Assembly: GCF_001570405.1 (NCBI RefSeq)
Contig: NZ_BBYM01000034.1
Location: 1-64,000 of the forward strand
Length of the DNA: 64,000 nucleotides
From: Microtetraspora niveoalba
GTDB taxonomy: Bacteria > Actinomycetota > Actinomycetes > Streptosporangiales > Streptosporangiaceae
Reading direction: 5' to 3'
Shown here: one piece after another, positions 38,483 through 48,201 of the stretch
How the letters are laid out: the number at the start of each line of letters is the position of its first letter
How positions within the stretch are numbered: the stretch's first letter is position 1
Translations under genes and position numbers: made by a program
Notes under the pieces: model-generated
What the model saw: the letters and a program-made list of their open reading frames with translations, nothing else
Database searches by the model: none
What the model was told of the DNA's origin: nothing

Positions 38483-39367
38483 ATGGCAAATCGCCTATTT
38501 GTTGCCATTGCTGGCGCGCTGGTGGTGTCCGCGCTCGCGGGCGGCTGCGGGCGTTCGTCGTCAGGAGACACCGCGGGCGAGGGCGCTGCGGCGACGGCGG
38601 GCAAGTCCGCGAAGGATCTGGTGCCCGAGGCCGTGCGCAAGACGGGTGAGCTGCGGGTGGCCACGTCCGAGGGGTACCCCCCGATGGAGATGTACAAGGA
38701 GGGCACCCAGGAGCTCACCGGCGTCGACCCCGACCTCGGCGCGGCGATCGCCGAGAAGCTGGGGCTCAAGTTCACCATCACCAACGCCGCCTTCGACGGC
38801 CTCATCCCCGGCCTCCAGGGCGGCCGCTGGGACATCGTGATGTCGTCGATGAGCGACACCGCGGAACGGCGCGGCGCGGTCGACTTCGTCGACTACTTCA
38901 ACGCCGGTGGCGCGATCATGGTCAAGAAGGGCAACCCCGAGGGCATCAAGACGCTCGACGACCTCTGCGGCAAGACGGTGGTCCTCGCCAAGGGCAGCTC
39001 CAACCTGGCCATCGGCGAGAAGCAGAACGAGAAGTGCTCCACCAAGATGAAGATCATGCAGAGCGAGGACGCCCCCACCGGCCTGCTCTCCCTGGACTCC
39101 GGCCGCGCGGTCGCCACCATCGTCGACTCGCCCGTCGCCCACATGTACGCCAACGACACCGGCAAGTACGACGTGCTCTCCGAGCAGTACGAGGCCGGCC
39201 CCTGGGGCATCGCGATCGACAAGCGCAACACCGGGCTGCGTGACGCCGTGGCCAAGGCGATGGGCGAGCTCCAGGCCGACGGCGGCTACAAGGAGGTGCT
39301 CGACAAGTACGGCGTCGGCGCCAACGCCGTGCCCGAGGTCATGGTGAACACCACGCCATGGAAGTGA
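38483..39367 (+). CDS. Polar amino acid ABC importer, substrate-binding lipoprotein
   Basis: 294 residues with a lipoprotein signal ending at C22 (ALAGGC), then a Ser/Gly linker and an SBP_bac_3 domain: [62 protein letters not shown]. It captures a polar or modified amino acid outside the membrane for the permease and ATPase encoded next. AGGAGG precedes the ATG. Its stop overlaps the permease start by 10 bases. The downstream D-aminoacylase suggests an N-acyl-D-amino acid or D-amino-acid peptide as ligand (inference). Confidence 0.93.
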   Translation: MANRLFVAIAGALVVSALAGGCGRSSSGDTAGEGAAATAGKSAKDLVPEAVRKTGELRVATSEGYPPMEMYKEGTQELTGVDPDLGAAIAEKLGLKFTITNAAFDGLIPGLQGGRWDIVMSSMSDTAERRGAVDFVDYFNAGGAIMVKKGNPEGIKTLDDLCGKTVVLAKGSSNLAIGEKQNEKCSTKMKIMQSEDAPTGLLSLDSGRAVATIVDSPVAHMYANDTGKYDVLSEQYEAGPWGIAIDKRNTGLRDAVAKAMGELQADGGYKEVLDKYGVGANAVPEVMVNTTPWK

Positions 39368-40308
39368 CGTCCTCCGGGGGCGCCCCCGGCTCCCGCGACG
39401 AGGAGGCCGCCGCCCAACCGCCGGTCGAGCTGCCGATCAACGCGGTGCGCCCGCCACGGCCGGGCCGCCTGATCGGCGCGGCGGTGGCGCTCCTCTTCAT
39501 GGCCTGGCTCGCGTACACGATCATCGTCAACGAGAACCTGCACTGGGACGTGATCGTCTCGTTCCTCATGGACGGCCGGATCCTCGGCGGCCTGTGGGTG
39601 ACGATCCAGCTCACCGTGTACTCGATGGTGATCGGCCTGATCCTCGGCGTGCTCGCCGCGGTGATGCAGCTCTCCGACAGCCCCGTGCTGCGCGGCACCT
39701 CGGCGCTCTACACCTGGTTCTTCCGGGGAACGCCCCTGCTGGTGCAGCTCATCTTCTGGTTCAACATCGGGCTGGTCTTCCCGAGCTTCGGGATCGGCGT
39801 GCCCTTCGACGGCCCGAAGCTGGTCGAGTGGCAGGCCAACGAGCTGATCACCCCGTTCACCGCGGCGCTGCTCGGCCTCGCGATCAACGAGGGCGCGTAC
39901 ATGGCCGAGATCGTGCGCGCGGGCATCCGCTCGGTGGACCCCGGCCAGCGCGAGGCCGCCGAGGCGCTCGGCATGTCGCACCGGCAGGTGCTGCGCCGGG
40001 TGGTGCTCCCGCAGGCGATGCGCGTGATCATCCCGCCCACCGGCAACCAGTTCATCTCCATGCTGAAGACCACGTCGATGGTCTCGGTCATCGCCGGGGC
40101 CGAGCTGCTGACCGTCGCCCAGCGCATCTACCTGGGCAACTTCGAGGTCATCGCGATGCTCATCGTGGCGTCGATCTGGTACGTCGTGCTCACCACGATC
40201 GCCAGCGTCGGCCAGCACTTCATCGAGAAGCGGTTCGAGCGCGGGCACGCCGCGCTGGGGGCCCGGGTCCGCCGCAACCTGCGGCCGTTCGCGAAGGAGC
40301 CTGCATGA
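39358..40308 (+). CDS. Polar amino acid ABC importer, permease
   Basis: 316 residues. Membrane helix 1 is [20 protein letters not shown], and a HisM/GlnP-type permease domain follows ([42 protein letters not shown]). The cytoplasmic EAA loop is [30 protein letters not shown]. Only one permease gene is present, so it probably works as a homodimer. Its TGA overlaps the ATPase ATG (ATGA). Confidence 0.94.
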   Translation: MEVTSSGGAPGSRDEEAAAQPPVELPINAVRPPRPGRLIGAAVALLFMAWLAYTIIVNENLHWDVIVSFLMDGRILGGLWVTIQLTVYSMVIGLILGVLAAVMQLSDSPVLRGTSALYTWFFRGTPLLVQLIFWFNIGLVFPSFGIGVPFDGPKLVEWQANELITPFTAALLGLAINEGAYMAEIVRAGIRSVDPGQREAAEALGMSHRQVLRRVVLPQAMRVIIPPTGNQFISMLKTTSMVSVIAGAELLTVAQRIYLGNFEVIAMLIVASIWYVVLTTIASVGQHFIEKRFERGHAALGARVRRNLRPFAKEPA

Positions 40309-41081
40309 CGGCCGGGCACGCCGAGCCGATGGTCAAGATCCGCTCCCTGCGCAAGCGGTTCGGCTCGGTGGAGGTGCTCAAGGGCATCGACCTCGACGTC
40401 CCGCACGGCCAGGTGGTGTGCGTGGTCGGCCCGTCCGGATCGGGCAAGTCGACCCTGCTGCGCTGCGTCAATCGGATGGAGACCATCGACTCCGGCCGGA
40501 TCTGGGTGGACGGCGAGCTGATGGGCTACGCCGAGCGCGGCGACCGCCTGCACCTGCTCCCTCCCGCCGAGCTGTGCCGTCAGCGGCGCCCGATCGGCAT
40601 GGTGTTCCAGCGCTTCCACCTGTTCCCACACCGTACGGCGGTCGAGAACGTCATGGAGGGCCCGGTCACCGTGCTCCGCACCTCCCGTGCGGAGGCCCGG
40701 CGGCAGGCCATGGAGCTGCTGGAGCGGGTCGGCCTGGCCGACCGCGCCGGGCACTACCCCGCGCAGCTCTCCGGCGGCCAGCAGCAGCGTGTCGCCATCG
40801 CCCGCAGCCTGGCGATGCGGCCCAAGCTGATGTTGTTCGACGAGCCGACCAGCGCGCTCGACCCCGAGCTGGTCCAGGAGGTGCTCGCGGTCATGCGCGA
40901 CCTCGCCGCGAGCGGCATGACGATGATGGTCGTCACCCACGAGATGGGCTTCGCCCGCGAGGTCGGCGACCAGCTCGTGTTCGTCGACGGCGGTGTGATC
41001 GTCGAGCGGGGCGACCCCCGCGAGGTGCTCGCCGCACCCAAGAACGACCGTTTCCGCGCCTTCCTCGGGCAGGTCCTGTGA
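40305..41081 (+). CDS. Polar amino acid ABC importer, ATP-binding protein
   Basis: 258 residues. Walker [10 protein letters not shown], signature [17 protein letters not shown], Walker [13 protein letters not shown] and H loop [11 protein letters not shown] identify a GlnQ/HisP-type ATPase. The start ATG 40305 overlaps the permease stop and its own stop overlaps the D-aminoacylase GTG (GTGA). A short insertion ([21 protein letters not shown]) follows the first beta-sheet region. Confidence 0.95.
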   Translation: MTAGHAEPMVKIRSLRKRFGSVEVLKGIDLDVPHGQVVCVVGPSGSGKSTLLRCVNRMETIDSGRIWVDGELMGYAERGDRLHLLPPAELCRQRRPIGMVFQRFHLFPHRTAVENVMEGPVTVLRTSRAEARRQAMELLERVGLADRAGHYPAQLSGGQQQRVAIARSLAMRPKLMLFDEPTSALDPELVQEVLAVMRDLAASGMTMMVVTHEMGFAREVGDQLVFVDGGVIVERGDPREVLAAPKNDRFRAFLGQVL

Positions 41082-42673
41082 GCCGCTTCGACCTCCTGAT
41101 CCGCGGCGGCCTCGTGTTCGACGGTACGGGACGCCCCGGCCGTCAGGCGGACGTCGCGGCCGACGGCGGGCGGCTCACCGTGCTCCCGCCCGGCTCGGCG
41201 GCGGACGCCGCCGAGGTGATCGACGCCCGCGGCCGCGCCGTCGCCCCCGGGTTCATCGACGTGCACACCCACTCCGACGGCGTCACCCTGCTCGGCCAGG
41301 ACGACCGCGAGCTGGTGCGCGCCTCGGTGCTCCAGGGCGTGACCACGGAGATCTGCGGCAACTGCGGGTCGAGCCTGTTCCCGGCGCTGCCGGAGCGGGT
41401 GGACGGGATGCGGGCGGACGCCCGCGTGTCCTTCGGCGGCGACGTCGGCGTCTATCCGGACTTCACCGGGTTCGCCGAGGCGCACGCCCGGATGCCGCGG
41501 GCCAACCACATCGCCTCGCTCGTCGGCCACGGCACGCTGCGCGCCGGCGTGCTCGGCCCGGTGGACCGGCCGGCGACCCCCGCCGAGCTGGCCGCGATGT
41601 GCGACCTGCTCGACCGCGCCCTGTCCCAGGGCGCCGCCGGGCTCTCCACCGGCCTCATCTACACGCCCGGCACGTACGCGAGCACCGACGAGGTGGTGGC
41701 GCTCGCCGCCGTCGCCGCCCGGCACGGCAAGCCGTACGTCACCCACCTGCGCGACGAGATGTCCCGGGTGGAGGAGGCGCTGGAGGAGGCGATCGAGATC
41801 GCCCGCCGCAGCGGCGCGGCGTTGCACGTCTCCCACCACAAGACCGCCGGCCGGTACGCCTGGGGTCGCACGGAGCGCACCCTGCCGAGGATCGCCGAGC
41901 TGCGGGCCGGCGGCATGGACGTGACCTGCGACGTCTACCCGTACACGGCGGGCAGCACGGCGCTGGCCGCGATGCTGCCGCCGTGGGCCAACGACGGCGG
42001 CATGGCCGCGCTGACCCGCAGGCTGGCCAGCCCCGACGAGCGGGACCGGATGCGCCGCGCCATCGCCGAGGGCGTGCCCGGCTGGGAGAACACGGTCGGC
42101 AACGGCGGCTGGGACCGGATCTCGGTCGCCTGCGCGCCGCGCAACCCGCGGACCGAGGGCAGGACGATCGCCGACCTGGCCGCGGCCTCGTCGGCCGACC
42201 CCCTCGACATGGTCGCCGAGCTGCTCCTCGCCGAGGGCGGCGAGGTGACGATCATCAGCCACTCGATGGTCGAGGAGGACGTGCGGCGGGTGCTGGCCGC
42301 GCCGTACGCGATGATCGGCTCGGACGGCGTGCCCAAGCCGGGCGGGCGGCCGCACCCGCGCTGGGCGGGGACGTTCCCCCGCGTCCTCGGGCACTACGTC
42401 CGAGAGCTGGGGTTGCTCAGCCTGGAAGACGCGGTGCACAAGATGACCGGGATGGCGGCGGCCAGGTTCGGCCTCGCCGGGCGGGGGGTGATCCGCGACG
42501 GAGCGCACGCCGACCTGGTGGTCTTCGACCCGGACACGGTGGCGGACGGCGCCACCTTCACCGACCCGCTGCTGCCTCCGGCGGGTGTGGACGCGGTCGT
42601 CGTCGGCGGCGCGGTCGTCGCCCGCGAGGGCGTGGAGACCGGCGCCCGGCCGGGCGGGGTCCTGGCCCTCTGA
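41078..42673 (+). CDS. N-acyl-D-amino-acid deacylase (D-aminoacylase)
   Basis: 531 residues of the amidohydrolase superfamily. [14 protein letters not shown] gives the HxHxD metal site, EICGNCGSS the bridging-Cys region of D-aminoacylases, and [14 protein letters not shown] and [14 protein letters not shown] later His ligands. [26 protein letters not shown] carries the catalytic Asp and the family tail. It hydrolyses N-acyl-D-amino acids or related D-configured amides in the cytosol. The GTG at 41078 overlaps the ATPase stop. Coupling to an importer is a strong hint that its substrate is imported. Confidence 0.93.
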   Translation: MSRFDLLIRGGLVFDGTGRPGRQADVAADGGRLTVLPPGSAADAAEVIDARGRAVAPGFIDVHTHSDGVTLLGQDDRELVRASVLQGVTTEICGNCGSSLFPALPERVDGMRADARVSFGGDVGVYPDFTGFAEAHARMPRANHIASLVGHGTLRAGVLGPVDRPATPAELAAMCDLLDRALSQGAAGLSTGLIYTPGTYASTDEVVALAAVAARHGKPYVTHLRDEMSRVEEALEEAIEIARRSGAALHVSHHKTAGRYAWGRTERTLPRIAELRAGGMDVTCDVYPYTAGSTALAAMLPPWANDGGMAALTRRLASPDERDRMRRAIAEGVPGWENTVGNGGWDRISVACAPRNPRTEGRTIADLAAASSADPLDMVAELLLAEGGEVTIISHSMVEEDVRRVLAAPYAMIGSDGVPKPGGRPHPRWAGTFPRVLGHYVRELGLLSLEDAVHKMTGMAAARFGLAGRGVIRDGAHADLVVFDPDTVADGATFTDPLLPPAGVDAVVVGGAVVAREGVETGARPGGVLAL

Positions 42674-42801
42674 CGGCTCGGCGACGGCGGCGAGACGGCG
42701 ATGAGACGGCGGCGAAACGGCCGGGACCGATCGCCGGGCGAGCCGCCGTCGCGAGCGGGACGAGCGGCCGGCGAGCGGTATCGGTGAGTGGGTGATCTTC
42801 G

Positions 42802-43659
42802 ATGAGCACGATTGACGGGACCATGATGATCGACGGGCGTGACGGGACCATGACGGTCGACGAGCGGGTGGCCGCCGTGGCGGCCCGGGTCGAGGAGGTC
42901 GCCGCGTCCTGCCCGGGGACGCTCGCCGCCTGCGTGCCCGGCCTGTTCGGCGTGAACGAGGACGTCGAGCTGCCGCTCGCCAGCACCGGCAAGGTGCTGC
43001 TGCTCGCGGCGGTCGCCCAGGGGGTGGCCGGCGGCGAACTGGACCCGGCCGAGCCGGTCGAGCTGGCCGAGGACGACTACGCCGCCGGGTCCGGGCTGCT
43101 CACCGGCCTGTCCGCCCGCACCTGGACGATCGGGGACCTCGCGTTGCTCACCGCGTCGGTCAGCGACAACACCGCGACCAACGCCCTGTTGCGGCGACTC
43201 GGCCTCGACCGTGTCGCCGCCGTCGCCGCCGGGCTCGGGCTGGCCAGGACCCGGATCCTGGACCGGATCAGGGAGCCGCGGCTGCCCGTCCACCCTCCGG
43301 CCTTCGCCCTCGGCACCGCGCGCGAGCTGGGCGCCCTCGCCGCCTCCCTGGACGGCCCGGAGCCGTGGAAGCACCTGATGCTCGGCTGGATGGCGCACAA
43401 CACGGACCGGAGCCTGGTGCCCGCCCCGCTGCCGCACGAGCCCGAGGACCGCGAGATCCCCGAGGCCGTGCCGTACCCGGGGGTGTGGGTGGCGAACAAG
43501 ACGGGCACCGACGCCGGGACCCGGGCCGATGTCGGCCTGCTCGTCGGGGCCCGAAGGCTCGGCTACGCCGTGCTGGCGCACGGGCCGGAGGGCGGCGAGC
43601 ACGACCTGGTCCTGGCCGTCCGCGAGGTCGGCCGCGCCGTCGCCGCGCTCGCCCATTGA
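42802..43659 (+). CDS. Cytoplasmic class-A-beta-lactamase-fold serine hydrolase
   Basis: 285 residues. SxxK is S61-T-G-K64, SxN is S121-D-N123 and KTG is K233-T-G-T: the full penicillin-recognising triad, with an EPRLP segment in the omega-loop position. No signal peptide, Tat motif or membrane helix is present, which is unusual because class A beta-lactamases and DD-peptidases work outside the membrane. The N-terminus contains a 27-base duplication carrying Met codons, so the start could be 42802 or 42850. It lies 128 bases after the D-aminoacylase on the same strand. A role as an amidase or peptidase for imported D-amino-acid compounds is inferred; beta-lactam resistance is less likely. Confidence 0.82.
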   Translation: MSTIDGTMMIDGRDGTMTVDERVAAVAARVEEVAASCPGTLAACVPGLFGVNEDVELPLASTGKVLLLAAVAQGVAGGELDPAEPVELAEDDYAAGSGLLTGLSARTWTIGDLALLTASVSDNTATNALLRRLGLDRVAAVAAGLGLARTRILDRIREPRLPVHPPAFALGTARELGALAASLDGPEPWKHLMLGWMAHNTDRSLVPAPLPHEPEDREIPEAVPYPGVWVANKTGTDAGTRADVGLLVGARRLGYAVLAHGPEGGEHDLVLAVREVGRAVAALAH

Positions 43660-43688
43660 ACTGTGTTTATTTGCGCTCGCTTCGCTCG

Positions 43689-44009
43689 CGCGGGCTCGGG
43701 GCGCCTTGAGGCGATGTCTTCCCTCGTCACTCGGGACTCGTTCCTCGCCCGCTCGTTCCTCAGTCCAGACACCGCCGCGCCCCTCGCGTGATGGGTTCGG
43801 CACCGTGGTGATTGATGGGGCTCGCGGGCTCGGGGCGCCTTGAGGCGATGTCTTCCCTCGTCACTCGGGACTCGTTCCTCGCCCGCTCGTTCCTCAGTCC
43901 AGACACCGCCGCGCCCCTCGCGGAGTCGCTCGTTCCTCAGTCCAGACACCGCCGCGCCCCTCGCGGAGTCGCTCGTTCCTCAGTCCAGACACCGCCGCGC
44001 CCCTCGCGG
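43689..44009 (-). repeat. Dispersed-repeat cluster between convergent genes
   Basis: A ~100-bp unit occurs at about 43689-43788 and again 134 bases later (43823-43922). Its 3' part, GCTCGTTCCTCAGTCCAGAC and the following ~20 bases, occurs twice more at 43927-43966 and 43971-44009. The whole gap between the SxxK hydrolase stop and the LysR stop is occupied. On the minus strand the repeat follows the LysR stop within a few bases. Its core (GAGCGGGCGA...GAGTCCCGAG) matches the core of the repeat at 3412-3674. Confidence 0.9.
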
Positions 44010-44011
44010 GA

Positions 44012-44923
44012 TCAGCGCAGGGCGATCCGCATCCGGGCCGACGCGTCGCGCAGGTAGTCCAGGAAGGACCGGAGCGCGGGGTTGGGGTTGGTCGGCCGGG
44101 AGGCGGCGCCGATCCTCCGGTAGAGCTTGGGGGCGTCCACCTGGCACACCTGGATGCCGCCGGCGCCGTGCGCGCCCAGGCTCGGCACCAGCGCCACCCC
44201 CAGACCGGCGCGCACCAGGCCCAGCGTCACCTCGTAGTGGTCGCTGCGGCACCGGATGGTCGGGCTGAACCCCTCCAGCGCGCTGGCGCGTTCCAGAACC
44301 GAGACCGGTGTGTCCGTGCCGTACGTGGTGATCCACGGCTCGTCGGCGAGGTCGGCGAGCCGCACCCGGGAACGCTGGCCCGCCGGATGGCCGAGCGGCA
44401 GCACGAGCAGTTGCGGCTCGTCGAACAGGTGGGTGACCTCGACGCCCTTGGGCGGCTTCCACGGGTCGAGCGCATGCTCGAAGACGACGAGCACGTCCAG
44501 GGCGCCCCGCTCCACATCGGGCAGCAGGTCGTGCGGCTGGCCGAGCACGAGATCCAGCTCGACGGCGGGATGCCGGGCGGTGAAGGTGGACAACGCGAGC
44601 GGCAGCAGCCGATAGCCCGCCGAGGCGAAGAACCCGATGCGGAGCTGCCCGGCGTCGGCCCGCGCCTGGGCGAGCAGGTCCTTCTCCGCGGCCTCGATCA
44701 GGTCGAGTACCTCGTGCGCCCGGGTGGCGAGCCGCCGCCCGGCCGCGGTCAGCCGCAGGCTGTGCGCCGCGCGTTCCACCAGCCCGACGCCCGCCTCCTC
44801 CTCCAGCCGGGAGAGCTGGTGGGAGACGGCGGAGGGGGAGAGCCGCAGATTACGCGCGGCTCCGGCGATGCTCCCCGTCCTGAAGACCTCGAGAAGCACC
44901 CTCAGGCGGTGGCTGCTCAGCAT
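44012..44923 (-). CDS. LysR-family transcriptional regulator
   Basis: 303 residues: N-terminal HTH (LLEVFRTGSIAGAARNLRLSPSAVSHQLSRLEEEAGVGL) and a LysR substrate-binding domain (LRIGFFASAGYRLLPLALSTFTARHPAVELDLVLGQ). It is read 18 bases after the methyltransferase gene, same strand. It does not sit divergent from an obvious target, so what it controls is unclear; the convergent importer operon is a possibility only by proximity. Confidence 0.9.
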   Translation of the reverse strand: MLSSHRLRVLLEVFRTGSIAGAARNLRLSPSAVSHQLSRLEEEAGVGLVERAAHSLRLTAAGRRLATRAHEVLDLIEAAEKDLLAQARADAGQLRIGFFASAGYRLLPLALSTFTARHPAVELDLVLGQPHDLLPDVERGALDVLVVFEHALDPWKPPKGVEVTHLFDEPQLLVLPLGHPAGQRSRVRLADLADEPWITTYGTDTPVSVLERASALEGFSPTIRCRSDHYEVTLGLVRAGLGVALVPSLGAHGAGGIQVCQVDAPKLYRRIGAASRPTNPNPALRSFLDYLRDASARMRIALR

Positions 44924-44941
44924 CCACCCAGTATCGGCGCA

Positions 44942-45751
44942 CTACGGGAGCAGACCGACCCCGCTGTACCCGTCGACGCCGGGGAGCTTGGGCAGGTCGG
45001 GCTCGCCCGCCTCGGGACGCCAGTCGCCGGTCGAGACCAGGCCGGGCTCCACCAGCTCGAAGCCGTCGAAGAACCGCAGGATCTGCGTCCTCGTCCTGGG
45101 GGTGGCGTTACCGGCCGAGGTCCGCGCGTACAGCTCGCGGCCCTCACGCAGCGCGTCCTCGTCCAGGTCTCCGTACGACAGGTGACTGATCACCATGGCG
45201 CTGCCGGGGGCGAGGCGGGCGCGCAGCGTCCCGACCACCCGCTCGGCGAGGTCGTCCTCGGGGATGAAGTGCAGCACGGCCAGCATGAGCAGTCCGACCG
45301 GCCGGTTGAGGTCGAGATGCCCCGTGACGCGTGGGTCGTCGAGGATGGCCGCGGGGTCCCGCAGGTCGCCGTCCACGACGATGGTCGAGGGGTTGTCCGC
45401 GAGCAGAGCCCGCCCGTGCGCGAGCACGATGGGGTCGTTGTCGACGTACACGACGCGGGATTCCGGGGCCGCGCGCAGCGCCACCTGGTGCACGTTCTCC
45501 TGGGTGGGCAGTCCGGCGCCGATGTCCAGGAACTGGCGGATGCCGGTCCCGGCCAGGAACTCCACGGCCCGGCTCAGGAAACGCCGGTTGGCTTGGACTC
45601 CCTCCCGCACGTTCGGGGTGAGCGCGATGACCTTCTCGGCCGCGGCCCGGTCGGCGGCGAAGTTGTCCTTTCCGCCGAGGAGATAGTCATAGATCCGCGC
45701 CACGCTCGGAATGGTGGGGTCGACTCCCGGCGGTGCCTGTTCCGTGCTCAT
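44942..45751 (-). CDS. SAM-dependent methyltransferase, SAV2177/DUF574 family
   Basis: 269 residues. The N-terminus PSVARIYDYLLGGKDNFAADR is diagnostic for this actinobacterial family; SAM motif I is FLDIGAGLPTQENVHQVA, with VVYVDNDPIVLAHGRALL and MLAVLHFIPEDD next. Many paralogues exist per genome and substrates are unknown. It forms a two-gene unit with the LysR gene. Confidence 0.92.
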   Translation of the reverse strand: MSTEQAPPGVDPTIPSVARIYDYLLGGKDNFAADRAAAEKVIALTPNVREGVQANRRFLSRAVEFLAGTGIRQFLDIGAGLPTQENVHQVALRAAPESRVVYVDNDPIVLAHGRALLADNPSTIVVDGDLRDPAAILDDPRVTGHLDLNRPVGLLMLAVLHFIPEDDLAERVVGTLRARLAPGSAMVISHLSYGDLDEDALREGRELYARTSAGNATPRTRTQILRFFDGFELVEPGLVSTGDWRPEAGEPDLPKLPGVDGYSGVGLLP

Positions 45752-46160
45752 CTGTCCCGTCCGCTGTGGTTCGCCGTAACGACGAACGCTAGCCGATCGG
45801 CACGGCGTATGCCGCGATACAGCCCCTATCGTTACATTTCGGGAGAAGGGCGGTTTCCCGGGCTTCGCCGAGGGGGCTCGGCGCGGCCCCCGCGCTCCGC
45901 CGTTCCCGCCCCCGGGCCGGTCGTTTCCGATGGCGCCGCCGCCCCCGCCCTCGCCGTGGGCCCCGGAAATGTGATCTGCCCGATATTTCCGTCCTGTACG
46001 GCCAAGCGTCGCGGATTCGGAACACCTTTCGGAATGGCCGCGTGCCGCAATTCAAAAGACTTGTAAAGGCATCTCTCTGTACTTCGTGTCTCGCCGGTGG
46101 AAAGGCCCCGCGGCGTGTCTCCTAGATAGCCGTATTCGCCTACTGCCTTGGAGGCCGAAC
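45752..46160. other. Divergent intergenic region, no gene seen
   Basis: 409 bases between the methyltransferase and lipoprotein genes. Promoters for both must lie here. A short CCGAG/CTCGG hairpin occurs near 45870-45885. The stretch 46010-46130 is AT-richer than its surroundings. I find no reading frame with gene-like codon bias. Confidence 0.5.
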
Positions 46161-46682
46161 ATGAAGAAACTGCTGTACGTCGGTGCGCTCGCGCTCGGCG
46201 TTCTGGCGACCGGCTGCGGCGCCGGCACCGACACCAGCGGAGCCAGCCCCGTCGCCGGGGAGGAGACGTCCCCCGGCATGATGTCTCCCTCCGAGATGAT
46301 GACGCCGATGCCGGCCGAGACCGGCCCCGCCAAGCTCGCGGTCATGACCTCGGGCATCGGCAAGATCCTCGTCGGCACGAACCAGCGCACGGTCTACCTC
46401 TTCGAGAAGGACAAGAACGGCAAGTCGTCCTGCACGGACGCCTGCGCGGAGGCGTGGCCTCCGGTCGTCTCCGAGGGCAAGCCCGAGGCGGGCGAGGGCG
46501 TCAAGGCGAACCTGCTCAGCACGCACAAGCGCCCCGACGGCAAGATGCAGGTGACCTACAACAACCACCCGCTGTACTACTTCGTCAAGGACGAGAAGCC
46601 CGGCGACACCAAGGGGCAGAAGCTCAAGGACTTCGGCGCCGAGTGGTTCGCGGTGAGCCCGGAAGGCAAGAAGGTGGGCTAG
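46161..46682 (+). CDS. Lipoprotein with COG4315 / Lipoprotein_15 secreted repeats
   Basis: 173 residues with a lipoprotein signal and Cys at position 19 (GVLATGC). A Met/Ser/Pro-rich linker (PGMMSPSEMMTPMP) precedes two repeats of the secreted-repeat type: KILVGTNQRTVYLFEKDKNGKSSCTDACAEAWPPV and MQVTYNNHPLYYFVKDEKPGDTKGQ. The CxxxC (SCTDACAEAWPP) is diagnostic and might bind metal or haem. GGAGG lies 9 bases before the ATG. Cell-envelope protein of unknown role. Confidence 0.9.
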   Translation: MKKLLYVGALALGVLATGCGAGTDTSGASPVAGEETSPGMMSPSEMMTPMPAETGPAKLAVMTSGIGKILVGTNQRTVYLFEKDKNGKSSCTDACAEAWPPVVSEGKPEAGEGVKANLLSTHKRPDGKMQVTYNNHPLYYFVKDEKPGDTKGQKLKDFGAEWFAVSPEGKKVG

Positions 46683-46891
46683 GTCGTATTCCTCGGGTCT
46701 TCCCGTCTGCCGCGGTCTTCCGGACGGGCCCTCGCGGTGTTGTCGCCCCACCCGCGAAAACTCCTCGCACCCTCGGAGTTTCCGCGGGCCGGGATCGTCG
46801 GCCGGAGGCTCACTCCGACCTTCGTCTCCGCCTCGCGAGGCATCCGTCCGGCCGGTCCACGGCGCGGTGAAGATCCACGGAACACGTCCTA

Positions 46892-46927
46892 GAGCCGGTG
46901 GCCCCGGGCCCCCCGAGGCACCGGCTC
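46892..46927 (+). terminator. Hairpin in the gap before pyrD
   Basis: GAGCCGGTG (46892-46900) pairs perfectly with CACCGGCTC (46919-46927), with a GC-rich 18-base loop and no T-run. It is 210 bases past the lipoprotein stop. The remaining 46683-47060 sequence contains no convincing gene. Confidence 0.4.
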
Positions 46928-47060
46928 CGCTCGACACTCGTCGCCCCGGGCTCACCGCCCGGGCGACGAGCTCTGCGGCGCTCCCGCGACGCCGCGCCGG
47001 GCAGGCGACGGACCGCCCGGTGAGCAGGTGGGCGGCGGTGAACCGCTACTCTGACCGGTG

Positions 47061-48125
47061 ATGTATCGATTCGTGTTCACGCTGGTCCTGAGCCGCCTCG
47101 ACGCGGAGGACGTCCACCATCTGACGATCAGGGCGCTCCGCCTGCTGGCGGTCCTCCCGGTCGCCAAGCGGGTGCTGCACCGGCGGCTGGCCCCCCGTGA
47201 CGAGGCGCTCCGCGTACGCGCCTTCGGAGTGCACTTCCCCGGCCCCTTCGGCCTGGCCGCCGGGTTCGACAAGAACGCCGAGTGCTTCGAGGCGCTCGCC
47301 GCCTTCGGATTCAGCCACGTCGAGGTCGGGACCATCACCGCGCGGCCCCAGCCGGGGAACCCCCGTCCCCGCCTGTTCCGGCTGACCCGCGACCACGCGA
47401 TCATCAACAGGATGGGGTTCAACAACGCGGGAGCCCGCGCCGCCGCCGCCCGGCTGCGCCGTCCCCGCTCGATTCCCGCCGTCGTCGGCGTGAACATCGG
47501 CAAGACCAAGGTGGTGCCCGAGGAACGGGCCGCCGAGGACTACATGGCCAGCGCGAAGGAACTCGCGCCGCTCGCGGACTACCTGGTCGTCAACGTCAGC
47601 TCGCCCAACACCCCGGGTCTGCGCAACCTGCAGGCCGTGGAACTGCTCCGCCCGCTCCTGGAGAGCGTCAAGAGCGTCGCGGGCCGCACCCCTCTGCTGG
47701 TGAAGATCGCGCCCGACCTGGCGGACGAGGACGTGGACGCCGTCGCCGACCTGGCGGTCGAGCTGGGCCTTTCCGGCATCATCGCCACCAACACCACCAT
47801 CGGACGGCCCGGCGTCGTCAGCGGCGAGGCGGGCGGGCTGTCCGGCCGCCCGCTCAAGGCCCGGTCGCTTGAGGTGCTGCGCCGGCTGCACGCCCGCGTG
47901 GGCGACCGGCTGACCCTGGTCTCCGTGGGCGGCGTCGAGGACCTCGACGACGTGTGGGAGCGCATCCTCGCCGGTGCCACCCTCGTCCAGGGATACACCG
48001 GCATGATCTACGCGGGTCCGCTGTGGGCCGCGCGCATCCACCGCGGGCTCTCCCGGCGGCTGCGACGGCACGGCTACCGTTCGATCTCCGAGGTCGTCGG
48101 GGCGGCGAACCGCGTCGGCGGCTGA
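47061..48125 (+). CDS. pyrD: Dihydroorotate dehydrogenase (quinone), class 2
   Basis: 354 residues. [35 protein letters not shown] and [11 protein letters not shown] are class 2 FMN-site motifs; the catalytic base Ser is in [14 protein letters not shown], and VSVGGV plus [15 protein letters not shown] bind phosphate. The N-terminal helices ([20 protein letters not shown]) form the membrane/quinone domain. It oxidises dihydroorotate in pyrimidine synthesis. The adjoining GTG at 47058 could serve as start. Confidence 0.96.
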   Translation: MYRFVFTLVLSRLDAEDVHHLTIRALRLLAVLPVAKRVLHRRLAPRDEALRVRAFGVHFPGPFGLAAGFDKNAECFEALAAFGFSHVEVGTITARPQPGNPRPRLFRLTRDHAIINRMGFNNAGARAAAARLRRPRSIPAVVGVNIGKTKVVPEERAAEDYMASAKELAPLADYLVVNVSSPNTPGLRNLQAVELLRPLLESVKSVAGRTPLLVKIAPDLADEDVDAVADLAVELGLSGIIATNTTIGRPGVVSGEAGGLSGRPLKARSLEVLRRLHARVGDRLTLVSVGGVEDLDDVWERILAGATLVQGYTGMIYAGPLWAARIHRGLSRRLRRHGYRSISEVVGAANRVGG

Positions 48126-48201
48126 CCGCCGGGCCCGCCGGTCGTCACCCTCTCCTGAGGCGACGAGCGGCGGACCACACGCGCCGGCCCGGCGAGACCC
48201 G

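Noticed and set aside
43660-44010. Repeat cluster considered as a CRISPR array
   Set aside because: Units are of unequal length with no regular unique spacers, and no cas genes are present.
46100-46140. Possible ECF-type promoter (GGAAA...GTGTC) before the lipoprotein
   Set aside because: The spacing between the two boxes is too short for an ECF promoter and no sigma factor gene is nearby.
46140-46955. Minus-strand frame opposite the COG4315 lipoprotein
   Set aside because: The plus-strand lipoprotein has signal, lipobox and CxxxC motif; the antisense frame has none and runs into non-coding sequence.
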